A stretch of 17,905 bases of DNA from JAZDJJ01 sp043804035 (GTDB lineage Bacteria > Bacteroidota > Bacteroidia > Palsa-948), in NCBI GenBank assembly GCA_043804035.1, contig JAZDJJ010000002.1, positions 1 to 17,905 on the forward strand, given 5' to 3'. Of this stretch, positions 14,884 through 17,905 are shown in pieces. Every line of letters starts with the position of its first letter. Position 1 is the first letter of the stretch. The notes beneath the pieces were generated by a model, which worked only from the letters and a program-made list of their open reading frames with translations, was not told where the DNA came from and searched no databases. The position numbers were made by a program, and so were the translations under genes.

Positions 14884-16701
14884 TTATCTCTCAAGAAAAA
14901 TCTTTACATTAATAAAATTGAAAAGAAATTTTTTGAAACTGTTGGTAAATTCTTTTTGTTTCATCAATTTTTCAATTTTATTTTTATCAACTATATCAAA
15001 CACGGGGCTATCAGATAAAAGATAATCAATATGCTCAGGATTATTAAAATCAATTATTGAATTGATAGAAGCATTGAATCCTTTTTTTTCTCTATCCAAG
15101 CGAACTTCATCATTCAAAATTCCTTTCATTGCTTTTCTCAAAATATATTTTGCCAATCCTTTTTGAATAAGAAATTCTGTTGGAATGGAATAAGCAAATG
15201 AGAGCAAACGGGAATCCAAATATGGACTGCGATTCTCAATGGAATATTGCATAGAGTTCAAATCATCTTCGTTAAGAATTACTCTGGTTACTTCATAAAA
15301 TAATTCATTCAACATTCTGTTTCTGAGAAAAGAGGAATGAAATTGTTTTTCCGAAAACTCCTCGTGGAAATTAACTTTAAGATAAGATGCAAAAATTTTA
15401 TTGTTCAAATAAATATGCTCACGTTTGGATGGATTATCAAAATACATTTGTGGATTTTTTAATTCAGGGTTACGAACTAATTTGCTAACATATTTTTTCC
15501 ATTCATCCAACAGTACAGAAAAATTCGGATGATTACGCATTTCATATAAATGCAAATTAAAATGTTCGTAGTATCCGGTAAAAATTTCATCGGCACCTGT
15601 TCCGGAAAATGCAACTTTATATCCGTGCTTATGAATTTGTTCCGATAAAAGAGAATGTACGAGATAGGAAATAGTAGCGACAGGTGCATTATGATATGCG
15701 ATAATACTTTTTAATTTTTCTATATAATTATTTTCGGGCGACAATTTAATTTGAATGTTTTTACAATGAATATCATCTATAGTCGCCTGAATATTTTTCT
15801 TTTCATTGTATCGTTCATCTTTATCAATGATAGAAAAAGTAACTACTTCATTATTAAATTCTTTTGCCGCCATTGAAACAAGAGCAGAAGAATCAATGCC
15901 ACCGCTCAGATTAAAACAAAGCGGAACATCTGAACGAAGACGAATCTTTAAACTTTCTTTCAAATGATGCCGGACACCTTCCACTGCTTCATTCTCTGAC
16001 ATTTTTTGCACCGAGAAATCAGGATTCCAATAAGAGTAAATATTTTTTTTAAAAGAAAAATCAAGAGATAAATTGTTTGCAAAAGGAAGTTCGCTTACGC
16101 CTGTAAAATAACGTTCATTGGTTTTGTATAACGATTTATGTCCATTAACCAGATATCTATAGAGATGCTGATAATTAATTGATAAAGGAACACCTGAAAG
16201 CGATTCAAGAAAGCGGGTTTCGGATGCGAAATAAAATCCGTCAGGCAGGTCAAAAAAATAAAGTGGCTTTTCGGCAAACCTATCGCGGGAAAGAAAAAGT
16301 TTTTTTTCTTTTTCATCATAGATGGCAAAAGCCCACATTCCTTCAAAATAGTCAACGCATTGTTCGCCATAAAGCAAATAATAATTAAGCAAAACTTCGG
16401 TATCTGATTGGGTGGAAAGATAAATATCCATCTTCTTCAATTCATTTCGTAATTCAACATAATTATATATCTCTCCATTGAAAATCAATGTAGCATGCTT
16501 TTGTTTAAACGGCTGGTTGGAACGAGAATCAATATCTATAATACTTAATCGTGAATGGAGCAAAGCAATATTCATAGTATCATTCTTTATCAGAAAATAG
16601 TTTTGAAAGTCGGGACCACGATTATACATCAAAGAGAGAGTTCCGAGAATTTTCTCCTCTGATATATTAGGTTTTCCAATGTATCCTGCAATGCCACACA
16701 T
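14884..16701 (-). CDS. asnB: Glutamine-dependent amidotransferase of the asparagine synthase (AsnB) family
   Basis: A 605-residue two-domain enzyme. The N-terminal class II glutaminase has the nucleophile Cys2 (MCGIAGYIG), Arg51 in HSRLSIIDI, NGE (75-77) and Asp100 in SDTEVLL. The C-terminal ATP-pyrophosphatase domain has SGGIDSS (266-272) and SGTGADEIFTGYYEH (from 366). Free asparagine synthase would amidate aspartate through an aspartyl-AMP. Many Bacteroidota homologues of this length sit in surface-polysaccharide loci and are thought to amidate other carboxylates. E. coli AsnB has GEGSDE where this protein has GTGADE: Thr replaces a Glu implicated in catalysis (from memory, Glu348), so a substrate other than aspartate is possible. 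It starts 2 bp after the stop of the cytidylyltransferase gene, so the two form an operon. The symbol marks the family, not a proven activity. Confidence 0.85.
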   Translation of the reverse strand: MCGIAGYIGKPNISEEKILGTLSLMYNRGPDFQNYFLIKNDTMNIALLHSRLSIIDIDSRSNQPFKQKHATLIFNGEIYNYVELRNELKKMDIYLSTQSDTEVLLNYYLLYGEQCVDYFEGMWAFAIYDEKEKKLFLSRDRFAEKPLYFFDLPDGFYFASETRFLESLSGVPLSINYQHLYRYLVNGHKSLYKTNERYFTGVSELPFANNLSLDFSFKKNIYSYWNPDFSVQKMSENEAVEGVRHHLKESLKIRLRSDVPLCFNLSGGIDSSALVSMAAKEFNNEVVTFSIIDKDERYNEKKNIQATIDDIHCKNIQIKLSPENNYIEKLKSIIAYHNAPVATISYLVHSLLSEQIHKHGYKVAFSGTGADEIFTGYYEHFNLHLYEMRNHPNFSVLLDEWKKYVSKLVRNPELKNPQMYFDNPSKREHIYLNNKIFASYLKVNFHEEFSEKQFHSSFLRNRMLNELFYEVTRVILNEDDLNSMQYSIENRSPYLDSRLLSFAYSIPTEFLIQKGLAKYILRKAMKGILNDEVRLDREKKGFNASINSIIDFNNPEHIDYLLSDSPVFDIVDKNKIEKLMKQKEFTNSFKKFLFNFINVKIFLER

Positions 16702-16703
16702 AT

Positions 16704-17426
16704 TTATTTTAGAAAAAGTTTTTTATACATTTCACATTTTTCTTCCAGAGTATATTGATAATGCTGTTTTTTCATAGCGGAAAATAATTTAATAATTCGT
16801 TTGCAATCTTCTTTATCATCAAAACTAAATTTATACATATCAGGATTTTTAATATTTGATTTCATAAAAAAGATATTAAACTTATAGGATTTATCTTTAA
16901 AATATTTTGTTACATGTTCAAAATCTCCTTGCTCTTTGAACTTTGGATAAAACTCATTAAAAGTTTTGATATTCATAATTTCCATATTCATTCCTGATGG
17001 ATAACCTCCGTTCATCGTAGTAATTAAATCAACATTATATTTTTTTTGTTTTAATATTTTAATTCCCTGTTCAATTCCCCGATAATCAAACAAAGGACTA
17101 TCTCCATTTATGCGGATAAAAAAGTTGGCTTTTGTTTGTTTGGCAATATAAAAAAAACGAGAGGCGACATTGTTCTCATCGCCCTGAAAAACATTTATTT
17201 TAAGATTTGCACATAGTTGAACAATTGGCAGATTCTCTTTTCGTTCAGAAGTAGCCACAAAAATATTTTCTCGTTTTGCCGTCTGTAATACCGAATTGAG
17301 TATATGTTTCAGGGCAGGTTTTCTTTTGAAGGGAAAAAAACTTTTTCCGGGAAACCGAATGGAACCCATTCTTGCCTGAATGATAATAATGCATTTACTT
17401 TCCAAAGATTTTTTGATAACCGGCAT
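16704..17426 (-). CDS. SpsF-type nucleotidyl (cytidylyl) transferase
   Basis: A 240-residue protein of the SpsF / acylneuraminate cytidylyltransferase type (CTP_transf_3). It has IIIIQARMGSIRFPGK (residues 13-28; the nucleotide-binding QARMGSxRxPGK motif), VFQGDENNVASRFF, RINGDSPLFD (105-114; the metal-binding Asp expected in GDxP), and DFEHVTKYF (168-176). The family activates acidic or other sugars as CMP or related nucleotide derivatives for surface glycans; the sugar is unknown. A longer start at 17480 is in frame but would add an 18-residue hydrophobic leader (FFYLVLLVFLKKLFF) absent from this cytoplasmic family, so I prefer 17426. It is the first gene of a leftward operon with the AsnB homologue. 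No exact TAnnTTTG box was found upstream. Confidence 0.85.
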   Translation of the reverse strand: MPVIKKSLESKCIIIIQARMGSIRFPGKSFFPFKRKPALKHILNSVLQTAKRENIFVATSERKENLPIVQLCANLKINVFQGDENNVASRFFYIAKQTKANFFIRINGDSPLFDYRGIEQGIKILKQKKYNVDLITTMNGGYPSGMNMEIMNIKTFNEFYPKFKEQGDFEHVTKYFKDKSYKFNIFFMKSNIKNPDMYKFSFDDKEDCKRIIKLFSAMKKQHYQYTLEEKCEMYKKLFLK

Positions 17427-17495
17427 AAAAAATAGTTTTTTTAAAAATACTAATAACACTAAATAAAAAAATGAAGACATTATTTTCTTCTATAC

Positions 17496-17522
17496 TTCGG
17501 CAAATTTCGGCAAAGATCAATA
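17496..17522 (+). repeat. Degenerate TTCGGCAA repeat, second site
   Basis: TTCGGCAAATTTCGGCAA followed by AGATCAATA aligns with TTCGGCAATATTTCGGCAAG followed by CTCAATA at 9131-9157 with two one-base gaps and two substitutions. It lies just upstream of the cytidylyltransferase gene. Confidence 0.45.
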
Positions 17523-17560
17523 CGAGAACGGGATAAAAATCAAAAAGGATTTTTAGAAAA

Positions 17561-17643
17561 AGTGCGATAAGGTAAGTTGAAAATGCGATTGTGTAAGTTG
17601 GAAGTGCGACTGTGTAAGTTGGAAGTGCGATTGTGTAATATTA
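17561..17643 (+). repeat. 21-bp tandem repeat, four copies
   Basis: Units start at 17561, 17582, 17603 and 17624. The consensus is AGTGCGATTGTGTAAGTTGG plus A; the outer copies are diverged (first AGTGCGATAAGG, last ending AATATTA). An open frame across it would read RLCKLEV repeats, but nothing supports translation. It is probably a minisatellite. Confidence 0.8.
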
Positions 17644-17905
17644 ACAGGACAAGACATTCATTGCAATGGGGTGCTAACGGTTGGGGGGGCTTAAAGAAGT
17701 GGCGGATTAAATGCTCGTCACTGTCCCCCGATAAAAAAAGTTTTTATGTACGCACATACCTGTCAATTGGCAATGAAACCGCACTGACACAAGACCCGTG
17801 TTGGTGGCTGGCGATTTCTGTCCACGAAGCAGCGAGGTCAAATTATGCTATTTCTTTTTCCCTTGAATGAGAAGTCCTTAATGCCCTCTTTTTGTATGAA
17901 TGTTT
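17644..17905. other. Unassigned higher-GC tail of the window
   Basis: No gene recognised. An open frame (17583-17870, plus) covers it but begins in the 21-bp tandem repeat and shows no domain. The composition is visibly richer in G and C than the adjoining intergenic DNA. A G-run (17683-17689) faces a C-run (17726-17730) about 40 bp on and could form a stem. ATAAAAA/TTTTTAT (17732-17748) is an AT-only stem. It may be a dispersed repeat or the beginning of another element continuing past the edge. Confidence 0.4.

Noticed and set aside
17427..17480. Longer N-terminus for the cytidylyltransferase (start at 17480)
   Set aside because: It adds a hydrophobic 18-residue leader from very AT-rich DNA to a cytoplasmic enzyme family whose members begin just before the QARMGS motif.
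17650..17815. Possible integron attC-like site (GCTAAC ... GTGTTGG)
   Set aside because: The outer elements do not fit the RYYYAAC / GTTRRRY pattern and do not pair with each other. No integrase or gene cassette is visible.
17577..17870. 97-codon open frame at the right edge
   Set aside because: It starts inside a 21-bp tandem repeat with a TTG or ATG lacking a promoter, and the protein has no recognisable domain. Treated as non-coding.
1..17905. tRNA, rRNA, riboswitch or complete transposase genes
   Set aside because: I scanned the intergenic stretches for tRNA-like T-loop words, conserved riboswitch cores and transposase motifs and saw none. A covariance-model search would be needed to exclude small structured RNAs.

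Overview
The window comes from an AT-rich member of the Bacteroidota. The evidence is a PorP/SprF protein followed by a GldJ lipoprotein, two proteins ending in type A type IX secretion (T9SS) sorting domains, TAnnTTTG-type promoter boxes and few Shine-Dalgarno sequences. Nothing in the window places it below phylum level.

Layout. 1-528 is the 3' end of a secreted T9SS cargo gene. A 190-bp element with terminal inverted repeats (543-732) separates it from a probable operon of porP (788-1747) and gldJ (1767-3356), closed by a hairpin terminator (3389-3425). A ~105-bp imperfect hairpin repeat follows, and then murF (3587-4894). Two convergent gene pairs come next with almost no space between their stops: murF against an acyl-CoA dehydrogenase (4897-6036, minus; 2 nt apart), and anmK (6100-7200) against a small gene for a lysine-repeat/acidic-tail protein (7197-7724, minus; 4-nt overlap). 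A divergent promoter region leads to a metallo-beta-lactamase-fold hydrolase (8017-8778). An ~890-bp non-coding stretch (8779-9670) is full of small palindromes and tandem repeats. It precedes a 1594-residue secreted repeat protein with a T9SS tail (9671-14455). A ~360-bp inverted-repeat-bounded element holding a cluster of hairpins (about 14510-14871) lies between that gene and a leftward two-gene operon: an SpsF-type cytidylyltransferase (16704-17426), then an AsnB-type amidotransferase (14884-16701). The last ~425 bp are non-coding, with a 21-bp tandem repeat and an unexplained higher-GC tail.

How the genes work together. PorP and GldJ belong to the T9SS/gliding apparatus that would export proteins such as the two sorting-domain proteins seen here. 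MurF (cell-wall precursor synthesis) and AnmK (cell-wall sugar recycling) both act on muramyl metabolites. The SpsF/AsnB pair looks like a step in making or decorating an activated surface sugar. The rest is housekeeping.

The least explained parts are the bipolar Lys-repeat/acidic protein, the A-B alternating repeat architecture of the giant secreted protein, the AsnB homologue carrying Thr where AsnB normally has Glu in its GxGxDE motif, and at least three families of short palindromic or MITE-like elements concentrated between genes. I saw no CRISPR array, no RNA gene and no complete transposase.
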